Shown piece after piece: positions 13,770 through 27,291 of a stretch of 37,095 nt of DNA (the stretch's first letter is position 1; every line of letters begins with the position of its first letter). The notes under the pieces were generated by a model. It had not been told where the DNA came from. It ran no database searches and worked only from the letters and a program-made list of their open reading frames with translations. Origin of the DNA: Thamnocephalis sphaerospora (lineage: Eukaryota; Zoopagomycota; Zoopagomycetes; Zoopagales; Sigmoideomycetaceae); NCBI GenBank assembly GCA_003614735.1, contig KZ992514.1, forward strand, positions 1 to 37,095. Direction: 5' to 3'. A program made the position numbers and the translations under genes.

Positions 13770-14742
13770 TTAGCGCTCTTCGGCCCACTCGCACTCCTTG
13801 CGGATCTGCTCCTCCTCCTCCGGAGTAAAGTCGTTGACGATGCCAAACAGCTCGCGAATCTGTTCGGTCGTCTTGCCCTTGATCATGTTTGCAATGGTCT
13901 TGCAGCCAAGGTCACTATGCATACATGGTCAGCATTGGCAGACAGGCGGGCGGACACGCAAACGAGCAGCCGTGCAGATGCCATGCCGGCCCGTGACTTA
14001 CAGCAGTGGCCTGATATCGAGGTAGTTTGCCGCCTAGTACGCGTAATAGAGGCCGTTCATACCAAATCAGTGACCCCGCTTGTTGCTGTACGACCGCACC
14101 CTAGACAGGCACACCAAAGGCCTGCGCGTCCACTGCGCGCCCACTTACCAGAATGACGTCAAAGATGGTGTCCTGGTCAACGTCCATGTACTTTTTGTCC
14201 CACTCGCTGATGTCGTCCGAGCTCCGGACGCGTGCGTACTCATCCTGGCCATCGTCGGCGTCGGGCAGCGGGTCGTTCTTGTGCTGCTCGCAATACTCGA
14301 TGACCTGGGTAGTCCGTGCAAAGTCAGTACGGATATATCCACACAACGCCCATTGGTGTTGATGGGCAACACGGGCCCACAGCCAGGCGTAGGCTTGAAC
14401 GCTACCGCCTACAGGGCGGCAAGCGCCCACGCCCGCCCCACCGCTGCCCTGCCTTGTCCATCGCACCCCAACCGTTGCCCACGCGCGTGCATGTATGCCC
14501 ACAGGCAGCAGCAGCAGCAGCGTGGTCACCCACGGCACGGTGTCTCTCACGTGCGGACTGGCGCGATGATGGCAATGGCGCCTGCTCACCTTGGACAACA
14601 CCTTGCCGGTCACGTTCGGCAGCGGGATAGCATGGTCGCTTTCGCCGACATCCTCTAGCATGTTCTTGATGAGGACGGAGCGCTCGGCAACGTCCTTGTC
14701 GACGGTGAATTCGACATTGTCGGAGCTAGTGAGGACGACCAT
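13770..14742 (-). CDS. SKP1: SKP1, SCF ubiquitin ligase adaptor
   Basis: Four exons (14742-14590, 14304-14149, 14033-14002, 13914-13770) give 161 aa, the usual Skp1 length. The N-terminal BTB/POZ part is [20 protein letters not shown], with [11 protein letters not shown] variable acidic linker follows ([10 protein letters not shown]), then [20 protein letters not shown]. The 32-base third exon encodes [11 protein letters not shown]. The F-box-binding C-terminus is [19 protein letters not shown] with [12 protein letters not shown] and WAEER. Skp1 links Cul1 to F-box proteins in SCF ligases and also serves kinetochore and V-ATPase assembly complexes in fungi. The first intron (14305-14589) is long for this window, 285 bases. 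Gene order is convergent with HFI1, 249 bp apart. Confidence 0.97.
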
Positions 14743-14873
14743 GATGACGAATGCGGTGTGTTGATGTGGAAGCGCCTGCCAAAGGTGAGAGAACCGGAAA
14801 GAAGTAGTGAGGCTGGTTGCGGTGTGTATTGGCAAGCCTTCTATAATAGATGACAGTTTTTGCTGGTGATTGT

Positions 14874-15152
14874 CTATGCGTCATCAACGCCGTTAGTCAC
14901 CACCGTGCTGCGTGGCAATAGTGCATGGCCGTTGCGCAGGTCAGTATCCATATGGGCCGTGGCAGCCAGCGGTTCATCACCATACGGCGCAGCATAGCAA
15001 CGTTTGAGCGCAGTGGCCGCCCACTTGGCGCGACTAATTCGGCCAGGCGTTCCAATCAAGGCAACGGCCCTGCCTGCTATGCCGATAGCGTTAGTGACCA
15101 AGACCGCGAAAACAGCGTGGGCGACACGTCGGAGCGCATTACCGTCCGACAT
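14874..15152 (-). CDS. Doubtful small ORF, 92 aa, hypothetical
   Basis: ATG at 15152 to TAG at 14874. The N-terminal half is a hydrophobic, weakly basic stretch (HAVFAVLVTNAIGIAGRAVA) followed by RISRAKWAATALKRCY, which could suit a small membrane or mitochondrial protein. Codon use is unremarkable. I recognise no family. The stop is 132 bases from the SKP1 ATG, inside its likely promoter, which argues against a real gene. Confidence 0.2.
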   Translation of the reverse strand: MSDGNALRRVAHAVFAVLVTNAIGIAGRAVALIGTPGRISRAKWAATALKRCYAAPYGDEPLAATAHMDTDLRNGHALLPRSTVVTNGVDDA

Positions 15153-15475
15153 GCGCTACGCGTGGATGCAAATAGCCACGTGTCGCCACGGACAGGCGCA
15201 CCGCCCTGCCACGCTGCTGCCTGTGCTCGGGACGCGCGCGGCTGGATCGCCAGCCAGTGGCAGAGAAAGGAAAGCAGTGTGCGGTGCTTGGGCCGCTTTC
15301 GTGCGACGCCGCTGGCGCAGAACGGAGAAAAGCAGGCGGTATGAAAACCCGCGGTGCCGATCTGGCCACGCCAGACGCAAGCTTGGCGAAATTGAGGGCG
15401 GCAAGCCAGCGACCGAAGAAGCGCCGTGCGGCTGGCGACGCGACATGTGCTTACGCAGGCTGCCTATTGCGCCCC

Positions 15476-15538
15476 TTTCACGTGAAAACGAAAGCGTCAA
15501 CGACGATCGCTGCCGAATGTCTTTCGTCTCACGTGAAA
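15476..15538. promoter_or_regulatory. Two CACGTG (E-box/bHLH) elements upstream of the repeat protein gene
   Basis: TTTCACGTGAAA at 15476-15487 is a perfect 12-bp palindrome. TCACGTGAAA recurs at 15529-15538, followed by TGACGCAGCACGTCA, an imperfect CRE/E-box palindrome. All lie 210-270 bases before the TATA box at 15746. CACGTG is bound by bHLH factors such as Pho4, Cbf1 or SREBP types in fungi. Which factor acts here is not visible. Confidence 0.5.
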
Positions 15539-15745
15539 TGACGCAGCACGTCACAGCCACTGCTTATCGTAGCAAGCATATCGTGGCGAAAGCAAGCGGA
15601 GACGGCACATGCACCTCGTTCTGCGCCAGTCAGTGGTGCTATTCCGGTCCAGCCCGCATGCTTGGGCGACGCCATCCTGGCCAGTTCGCACGCACGACAG
15701 CCGGCTTCCTTTGCCTTCACGTTCCCGAGGGGCGTCTTGCCGGCC

Positions 15746-15751
15746 TATAAA
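15746..15751 (+). promoter_or_regulatory. TATA box of the repeat protein gene
   Basis: TATAAA in a GC-rich context (CGGCCTATAAAGCGGC), about 298 genomic bases before the ATG. Removing the 141-base UTR intron leaves about 157 bases, a normal distance with a short leader. It suggests a strongly regulated gene. Confidence 0.6.
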
Positions 15752-15900
15752 GCGGCCGCTTCGGCCAAGAAGCTGCCAGCCGCCATTGACGTGCACCGTG
15801 AACCGCTCTTTACTACTATTCTTCCGAATACCATCCGCTGACCAGCGTTCTGCCCTGCGCTTAACCGCCACCCCCTCACGAACCTTTCTTTTCTTCTACG

Positions 15901-16041
15901 GTAGGTACACACACACACAACCATACACGCACTGGCCATCCGGCAACTCGGCGCCCTGGCACGGTCGCACACATGCGCACCTAGCGGTCAGGCCGCTCCC
16001 ACTATGACGGCAAGCTAACCCTGCTCGTTGCGCTTCCCTAG
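15901..16041 (+). other. Probable 5'UTR intron of the repeat protein gene
   Basis: Donor ACG|GTAGGT at 15901, branch-like GCTAAC near 16013-16018, and acceptor CCCTAG ending at 16041, two bases before the ATG. The intron begins with a CA repeat. The exon before it is the pyrimidine-rich leader. Confidence 0.55.
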
Positions 16042-16043
16042 CC

Positions 16044-16820
16044 ATGGCCAACAACGATCGTCGCCAGCCCGAGCAGAACGGCACTGAGACTGCCGAGACG
16101 CCTGCTCCGTCGCTCTACGAGCAGCTCTACCAAACGGTGACCAGCGCCAAGGCTCAGGCCACCACGCGTGTGACTGAGACGGTTCAGGCCGCGCGCGACC
16201 TGGCTACCACCAAGGTCACCGAAACGGTCGCCTACGCCAAGGGCGTGGCTCCGGCTCCGGTGGTCCAGTATGCCGAGCTGGCCGTGAACAAGGCCGCGGA
16301 GGTGCGCGACCAGACGCTGGAGCGTGTGCAGCAGACCCGTGACTTTGCCACTGGCAAGGCCACCGCCACCCGCGACTTTGCCGCCACCAAGGCCACCGCC
16401 ACCCGCGATTTCGCCACCAGCAAGGTCACCGAGACGGTGGATCTGACGCGTCGCACCGCCAACAGCGCCTACACCTACACCTGGGACAGCGCCACCAAGC
16501 TGGCCGAGGGCACGCGCGCCACCGCCGAGGCCTATCTGCCCACGAGCGTGTACGGCACCCTGGAGGGCACCGTCAACTACGCCGTCGACACGGCCACGCG
16601 CACCGCCGCCGTCGCACGCAGCACCGCTGCCAACACCTACGAGCGCGCCCTGAACGCGCGCGAGCAGACCCGCGATCTGGTCTACAACACCGCGGCGTCG
16701 GCCAGCAAGACGGCCAGCTCGTACGGCTCTCTGGCCTTCAGCTACGGCGAGGCGGCCAAGGAGCGCTCGCTCGGTGCCGTCAACACGCTGCTGAAGCGCA
16801 ACACCACCGCTGCTCAGTAA
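16044..16820 (+). CDS. Perilipin/LEA-like amphipathic 11-residue repeat protein
   Basis: The coding region is a single exon of 258 aa, with start context GCCATGGCC. After a polar N-terminus the protein is Ala/Thr-rich and built on an 11-residue periodicity typical of perilipins, LEA and apolipoprotein-like helices. Clear units are TRDFATGKATA, TRDFAATKATA, TRDFATSKVTE and TVDLTRRTANS, with looser ones before (TRVTETVQAAR) and after (ATRTAAVARST). A Tyr-rich bridge (SAYTYTWDS, AYLPTSVYGTLEGTVNYAV) separates the two repeat halves. There is no signal peptide and no membrane helix. Such helices bind lipid droplets (perilipins) or protect membranes in dryness (LEA), and I cannot choose between them firmly. 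Strong G/C-ending codon bias, a TATA box and a UTR intron suggest high expression. The antisense strand carries a long glycine-rich shadow frame. Confidence 0.7.
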   Translation: MANNDRRQPEQNGTETAETPAPSLYEQLYQTVTSAKAQATTRVTETVQAARDLATTKVTETVAYAKGVAPAPVVQYAELAVNKAAEVRDQTLERVQQTRDFATGKATATRDFAATKATATRDFATSKVTETVDLTRRTANSAYTYTWDSATKLAEGTRATAEAYLPTSVYGTLEGTVNYAVDTATRTAAVARSTAANTYERALNAREQTRDLVYNTAASASKTASSYGSLAFSYGEAAKERSLGAVNTLLKRNTTAAQ

Positions 16821-17536
16821 GCAGACGCGCTCTGTCGTGCGCATCCGGCACCGAGCTAGTGCCGCACCAGGTCAGCCGCTTCATCATCGTCATTTGTGCG
16901 TGTGGGTTTGCTCCGTGTTGTTATTTGTTACCGTATTCCGTACTTTAGTCGCCGCTCGCCGGTCCGCCTCCTGGCGACGTGCTCCTCTATGCCCTGCCAC
17001 ACACACACACACGCACACGCGCGTCCTCTCGTTCGCAACTATCCTGTTTGCTATGCGCGCACGCCGCCAGTCGCACGACTAGCGTACGTGTGTCCTGCTT
17101 TCCTATCTCTCTCTCTCGTGTCTGTCTTCTATCCAACGTGTGTGCCTCACGTAGTTACGCAATAAGAATGACGATTGCTTCTAGCCATCTTACGCTCGCA
17201 CCCATGCCACGCGACGTACACTTGCCCTGATGGAGCATTGTCCTGTACATTAACGTCTATCAACATCGCCATCGCTACCATTACCGCCATCGCTGCCGCC
17301 ACTGCAAATGGCTTCTCATTTGCGCACATTGGCACGGTCGCTCGGCATCACTCGTACAACACGCTGGGTGCCGCGACCCTCCTTGGCAGGGACCGCAACG
17401 CCCACTCCAGCGGATGGCGGTATTGAATCGCTTTAATCGGTTGTCCGGCGGTATATGGGCACCTGGGTGCGCGGACGGGTACGGACGGAAGCGCAAGCAA
17501 AAGCAATTCCGCTCCCGATGACGTTGGCATCGCCGT
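16821..17536. other. 3' region between the repeat protein and COX6
   Basis: Convergent intergenic stretch of about 0.7 kb. Contains a CA-rich microsatellite at about 16999-17022 and pyrimidine-rich DNA (CTATCTCTCTCTCTCG near 17103). No gene seen. Both genes' 3'UTRs are expected here. Confidence 0.5.
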
Positions 17537-18167
17537 TTACAGGCCAAGCTCCTCCTTGGTCGGGATGCTGAGCTCCTCCTTGACGGGCTTCAGCGCGGCC
17601 ATGTACTCGCCATACTGCTGCGCGTTCGTCTTCTCCTTGACAGCCTCGAACACGCGCACAGCCGTGGCAAAGTCGTCGACGCGACGGCACGCGTGCAGAG
17701 CCGCGGTCACCGTCTCCACCGACGGCGTCATGTCGTACGCGAAGCAGTTGTTCAGGTTGCGCTGCAGCTCAAACAGGTCATCCACCGACTCGAACGCGGC
17801 CGTGTAGCGGCGGTTAAAGTCCTCGTACGACTCCTCGGTCTGGGCCGAGTAGGCACGGCGAGCTAGAGGCAGGTCAGCAGGACGGTTAGCGTTGTCGCGC
17901 GCAGAAACATGCGAATGGTGGTCATGGTGGTAAAGGCAGCCCTAGTGGCGGCGGATCACACCAGCTGAGTGCGGATCGTACGTGGACACGTTCCGGCTTG
18001 CAAACACCACCTGCCACGACCGCCACGTTGCGCACTGGCCCACTGGTGCGGGCGGACACGCGTCCCTGGAAACGCAAATGCTTACCGGCAACCGCGTTGG
18101 CGGAGGCGACACGCGCAGACTGGACAACGACACGACGAGCGTGAGCGGCGGTACGCAGGGCAAACAT
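17537..18167 (-). CDS. COX6: Cytochrome c oxidase subunit 6 (Cox6, mammalian subunit Va/5A)
   Basis: Two exons, 18167-18086 and 17862-17537, joined across a 223-base intron, give 135 aa. The first exon encodes a mitochondrial presequence rich in Ala, Arg and Val and free of acids (MFALRTAAHARRVVVQSARV). Processing is likely near RRAYS|AQTEE. The mature part is the Cox6 fold: YEDFNRRYTAAFESVDDLFE, then LQRNLNNCFAYDMTPS, ACRRVDDFATAVRVFEAVKE and the C-terminal ELSIPTKEELGL. Yeast Cox6 shows the same landmarks (LNNCFSYDLVP, RVNDLPTAIRVFEALK, ELGVPLKEEL). It is a nuclear-encoded structural subunit of complex IV on the matrix side. The long first intron after the presequence is unusual in this window. 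Confidence 0.96.
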
Positions 18168-18709
18168 ACTGTGTAGAGCGCGTAGACAGCAGGGGGAATC
18201 AAGAAGTAAGCGCGCGTACAAGAGACGACGAGCACAAGGAGCGGCAGACGACGAGGAAAAGAGGTCGGGAAGAGGAGCGAGGAGGCGAGTGTGTGTGTGT
18301 GGTGGGCGAGTGTGATGTGTTTGTGTTGTATCGCTCCTCTCTCCTCCCCTCTCCCTTTCTCTTTGGCACGCGTACCCTTTACTCTCACGCACGCGTGTCT
18401 ACGTTCACGCTGTAGCCTCCGCTGGGCAGCCGACGCCAAAAGGCCAGATCCGCCCTCGCTGTCTCTGTCGCGGTCCTACGCTCCATCAGCGGCACTCTGG
18501 TGGCCATGCGGCGCAGCAAGGGCGCGAGCCCGAACCATACCGAAAACGAATGACAGTTTATCTTACTAGTTCATGCGGCTTAGCTTCATCAGGCAGCGCG
18601 TGGTGATTGGCCTGACCTCTTTATGAGTGTAAGCAAGAGACCCGGCTATGACGTGGCCTGTCACTCGATATGTGTATGTGTGTGTGTTCACCTCTTCCAT
18701 ACGTTCCGC
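18168..18709. other. Divergent intergenic region, COX6 / aminopeptidase P
   Basis: About 540 bases with a purine-rich then pyrimidine-rich switch around 18250-18360 and short GT microsatellites at 18289-18301 and about 18673-18688. It should hold both promoters. An in-frame upstream ATG for the aminopeptidase lies at 18623. Confidence 0.5.
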
Positions 18710-21705
18710 ATGTGCCTTTGGCTGTGCCCATTTCCGCTTGCCGCTCGTCTTTTGCGCGTTTCTGGTAGGCGCACCGCTGCTGTTGCTACCGCTGCTGCCT
18801 GCAAAGCTCCATCCACGCTGTCGGCCCGTTCCAGTCTCCACCACTGTACTCGCACGTTTGCCACTACCATGTCGGGCATTGAGACTGCCGACCTTAAGCG
18901 GGTCAACACCACTGAGCGCCTGCAGCGACTGCGCACGCTGATGGCCAGTCCTCAGCACAACCTGTCTGCCTATGTGATTCCAAGCGAGGATGCTCATCAG
19001 GTGCGGCCTACGGCGAGACAGCGCGTGTCGTATATGCGCCGGCCACTCAACATAGCCCCGCTAGAGTGAATACATTGCCGCCTGTGACGCTCGCAGGGCT
19101 TTTATCTCCGGATTCTCCGGTTCTGCCGGTAGGTTGAGCGGCGGATGCTACAAAGAGCGAGCGCCTACCAATCGGATGCTGACGGCTGAGCGTGAATGTG
19201 GCCGCGACATGCAACAAGGCTGCGCGGTGGTGACCACAGATCAGGCGGCGCTCTTCACCGATGGCCGCTACTTTCTGCAGGCGTCGCAGCAGCTGGATAG
19301 CAACTGGACGCTAATGAAGCAGGGCTTGCCTGATGTGCCTACATGGCAGGAATTTGTCATCAAGGTACGCCAAGCGTAAGCTACGAGCGTGACAGCGGCG
19401 TCTAATCCGATGTGATGGCCTGGCACACTTAGGTGGCTGGCAAGAACGGCCGAGTTGGCATGGACCCGACACTGATCACGGCGCGTAAGTGCATCGATCA
19501 TGGCGTGATCGGAATATCGGCTGCTTACACACCCAAACAGCGGAGGCACGCACACTGCAAGCACAGCTGGCTCAAGAAGGAGCCAGCTTTGTGCAGGTCA
19601 AGGAAAACCTGGTCGATGCCGTCTGGGATGAACGTCCAGCTCGTCCGGAAAACCCAGTGTTTGAGCTTCCTCTTCGCTACTCTGGTGCGTCGCCTGTGCT
19701 AGCCTAGCATCTATGCGCTCTAGTAGCACGCGTGCCTAATGCATTGCGGTTCTATGCGCATATCAGGTCGCACGATGGCGGACAAGATTAGCGACCTGCG
19801 TGCCGAGTTGGCAAAGAGCCGGACAACAGGCGTGATTCTCTCTGCGCTGGACGAGATCGCCTGTACGTTACCGGTTCATTTGCGTGCCATGCTGCAGTTT
19901 CATTGACACTCTTGGCCGTGCACGCTATAGGGCTGTTCAACCTGCGTGGCTCGGACATTCAGTTCAACCCGGTTTTCTTTGCATATGCTCTTGTTACGGA
20001 AAAGGAAGTAATTCTGTTTATCAACGATCAGCGACTCACTGCAGATGCGCGTGAGCATTTGGGCAACGATGTTCAGCTCAAGCCGTACTCTGCCGTGTTT
20101 GAGCACATGTCTACCTTGGCTGTGGACCTGGCCAGTGCCGGCAAGGTATGCATTGGCAGACTTGCATTGCCCCTGCTGCACACACCCAGCTCACTGCGGC
20201 TTAATGCGCCATCGTAGAAGCTGATGCTGACCAATCGGGCCAGTGCTGCTCTGGAGGAGGCGATTGGCAAGGTAGGGTCTATGTTGTGTGCTGCCATGAT
20301 GGTGCGCTTGCTCATTCTGCTTTGGCCTGCTGCAGGATAATATCGTCGAAGCGCGGTCACCTATTATGATGGCCAAGGCAGTCAAGAACGATACAGAGCT
20401 GGAAGGCATGCGCCAATCACATCTGCGTGATGCCGCTGCACTGGCAAGTCTCGGTGTGGCATGCTGCATCATCTAGCGTTGCTAATGACGGTGCCGCTGC
20501 CCATTCAGTGTGAATACTTTGCTTGGTTGGAGAATGAGCTGGCTTCTGGCAACACGAGTCTGAACGAGGTCGACGTGGCCGACAAGCTCGAGTCGCTCCG
20601 TGCGCAGCAGGCCGATTTCAAGGGCCTCAGCTTCGACACCATCTCAGGCTCGGGACCAAACGGCGCCATCATCCATTACAAGCCGGAACGCGATACGTGT
20701 GCCATTGTGAGCCGCGAGCACATGTACCTGTGCGATTCGGGCGGCCAGTACATGTAAGCGACCGTGTGCACCGGTTCTGCTTATGGCGATCGATGGCGCT
20801 AACTGCCGTGAATGCAACACAGGGATGGCACGACCGACGTCACGCGCACCTTCCACTTTGGCACGCCAACTGAGCATGAGAAGCGCTGCTTCACTCGCGT
20901 GCTGCAGGGTCACATCGCCATCGACCGCGCGGTGTTTCCTAGCGGCACAACGGGTGAGTGTGCCTGTCCAGCGCCTGCCATGCTGGCAGCCGATGACTTA
21001 CTTCCGTAACATGGGCGCCTACTGTGTCCATAGGCTTTGCGCTAGATATTCTGGCCCGGTCGCCGCTCTGGCAAGAGGGTCTAGATTATCGTCATGGCAC
21101 TGGTCACGGTGTCGGCTCCTTTTTGAATGTGCACGAAGGTAGGCACTGGCTACATGTGCGACTTGTCGATCGTCTACGCTGTATTGATGTGCTTTTATTT
21201 GGACGTGCTACAGGCCCTCAGGGCATTGGCTATCGCCCCTACTGCCAGGAAGCACCGCTGCTCCCCGGCATGACCGTGACGAATGGCAAGTCGGCGAGCG
21301 CAGCGCCCTGGCATGCTTGCCTCTTACTTACAGCAATGTGCAGAGCCGGGCTATTACGAGGATGGCGCGTTTGGCATTCGTATCGAGAACGTGCTGCTGG
21401 TGCGCAAGGTGGATACGCCCAACGACTTTGGTGGCAAGGGTTATCTTGGCTTTGAGAATGTGACCATGGTAGGCAGATGGCGACTGCAGCTACGCGTCAC
21501 CCATGCAACACGATGCTTACCACGCTTGCATCTTTGTGTCCAGGTGCCCATACACAAGAAGCTGATTGCGATCGAGCTGCTCTCGCCAGTAGAGCGCCAG
21601 TGGGTGGACGACTTTCACCGTCGGTGCTTTGAGCGTGTTGGACCTCGCCTGGAAAAGGGCAGCCTTGCCTACCAGTGGCTAGAGCGGGAGACTTCGCCGC
21701 TGTAG
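18710..21705 (+). CDS. Xaa-Pro aminopeptidase P (M24B), with alternative mitochondrial leader
   Basis: Fifteen exons: 18710-19000, 19065-19128, 19219-19364, 19433-19484, 19541-19684, 19767-19862, 19931-20145, 20218-20271, 20336-20443, 20509-20753, 20823-20953, 21034-21138, 21214-21285, 21344-21468 and 21544-21705. Starting at ATG 18869 gives 616 aa (human XPNPEP1 623). Starting at 18710 adds 53 residues that look like a mitochondrial presequence. The pita-bread metal ligands are all present: Asp in LCDSGGQY, second Asp in DGTTDVTR, His in [10 protein letters not shown], Glu in NEPGYYE, Glu in IRIEN. N-terminal landmarks include [30 protein letters not shown] and [15 protein letters not shown]. 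The enzyme removes an N-terminal residue preceding proline. Introns 20444-20508 and 21286-21343 have GC donors. An AATAAA lies 61 bases past the stop. Confidence 0.95.
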
Positions 21706-21765
21706 ACGTGCAGACACACTCGGCGGCTGCACTAGGTCATGCTGCGAGGAGCAAGCAAACAAACG

Positions 21766-21771
21766 AATAAA
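21766..21771 (+). terminator. Poly(A) signal of aminopeptidase P
   Basis: AATAAA 61 bases after the TAG at 21705, within a short AT-rich stretch. The next gene's ATG is only 143 bases further on. Confidence 0.6.
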
Positions 21772-21913
21772 TTCTAAAGCACAAGTGCACCCGAATTACG
21801 CCGCATTACCCAGTGCTCGGCGGAAAACTCGGAGAAAAGCGTGGGCAGCGGTGCGCGTCTGATTCCACGCTTCACGAATCACCGCTCGTTGTTGTTGTTC
21901 GCCACCCGTCGTC

Positions 21914-26505
<4,592 letters not shown>

Positions 26506-27291
26506 TGCACCGACGAGCAGTAAACAAACAGGGCCAATCGCAGTGTGTTCACGTGACTCTAACAGTTGGATTTTGCTGGGCTGCGATTGGTCTGCTGCGC
26601 GCTGTCTTTTTTTGGCCATGGCAGTCGTGGAAATGTATTGACCGAGCCATGCTGAGGAGCTGACTTTGCCGGGTCCAGCCGCCCAGCAAAGCGTGGCCTC
26701 TTCCTGCTTTGTCACCGTGTACGCCTCACTTTTTACTCTTTTTCGCTTTGACCTCCACTTTGCCTACGCCGTTGCGCACACGTCAGCCCTTTCATTTGTC
26801 TCTTTACGGTTTCGTCTCTGCCGCCCCCTGCGTCTACACTCGCACACATACACCGCCTGCGCCACGCCGTGGCCACGCACCCACCTTCATATACTTGCGC
26901 TCCATTCTCCCCATCTATTGGCCTACTGTGTATTAGGCGCTTGTTGTGCATATTTCTATCGCTCATCGGGAAAGGCTTATTCACCTGCAACGCCTGTCTG
27001 TCCGCCGTCACATACTACGCGCGCACACCCGCCCACACCTGCAGCAGTATTCGGGTGGCTGCCGTTGTAAGAGAGAGCGTGTTATAGCAAACAGCGTAGA
27101 GCGTGCTAGCTGCTTTGCATAGTCGTCAGCGATTCTTGGCACGGCCAGCAGCGCCGACGGCTGGTTGGTCACCCGTCCTGCACTTTCTGCGCTCTTCTTG
27201 CTCAGACGCGTACGATCGGTGGGATCTTGCTGTCGCTGGACGAGCAGGCCTGGCTGTGGAATTCGCACGTACCGCAACAATAGAAATCGCC
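26506..27291. other. Intergenic, IleRS 3' end and Wee1 promoter
   Basis: About 0.8 kb, pyrimidine-rich over 26700-26830 (CTTTTTACTCTTTTTCGC). The open frame ahead of WEE1 extends back to a GTG at 27103 but has no ATG before 27292. No separate gene is seen. Confidence 0.5.

Larger units (their letters stand above)
14743..15900. other. Upstream region of the repeat protein and of SKP1
   Basis: About 1.2 kb, GC-rich, with long chance frames on both strands. One minus-strand frame, 15152-14874, is listed separately as doubtful. The right half carries two CACGTG elements, a TATA box and a pyrimidine-rich start region (CTTTCTTTTCTTCTAC) just before the 5'UTR intron. Confidence 0.5.

Noticed and set aside
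15004-15750. 248-aa plus-strand frame
   Set aside because: GC-rich chance frame without family resemblance. It covers the CACGTG elements and ends at the TATA box of the real gene.
16038-16844. 268-aa minus-strand frame, Gly/Arg/Leu-rich
   Set aside because: Antisense shadow of the 11-mer repeat protein. Its composition simply mirrors the Ala/Thr codons on the plus strand.
18623-18709. Even earlier aminopeptidase start at ATG 18623
   Set aside because: It would add a CVCVCV stretch from a GT microsatellite ahead of the presequence, which is unlike a targeting signal.
27103-27291. N-terminal extension of Wee1 from 27103
   Set aside because: It begins at GTG and has no ATG before 27292.
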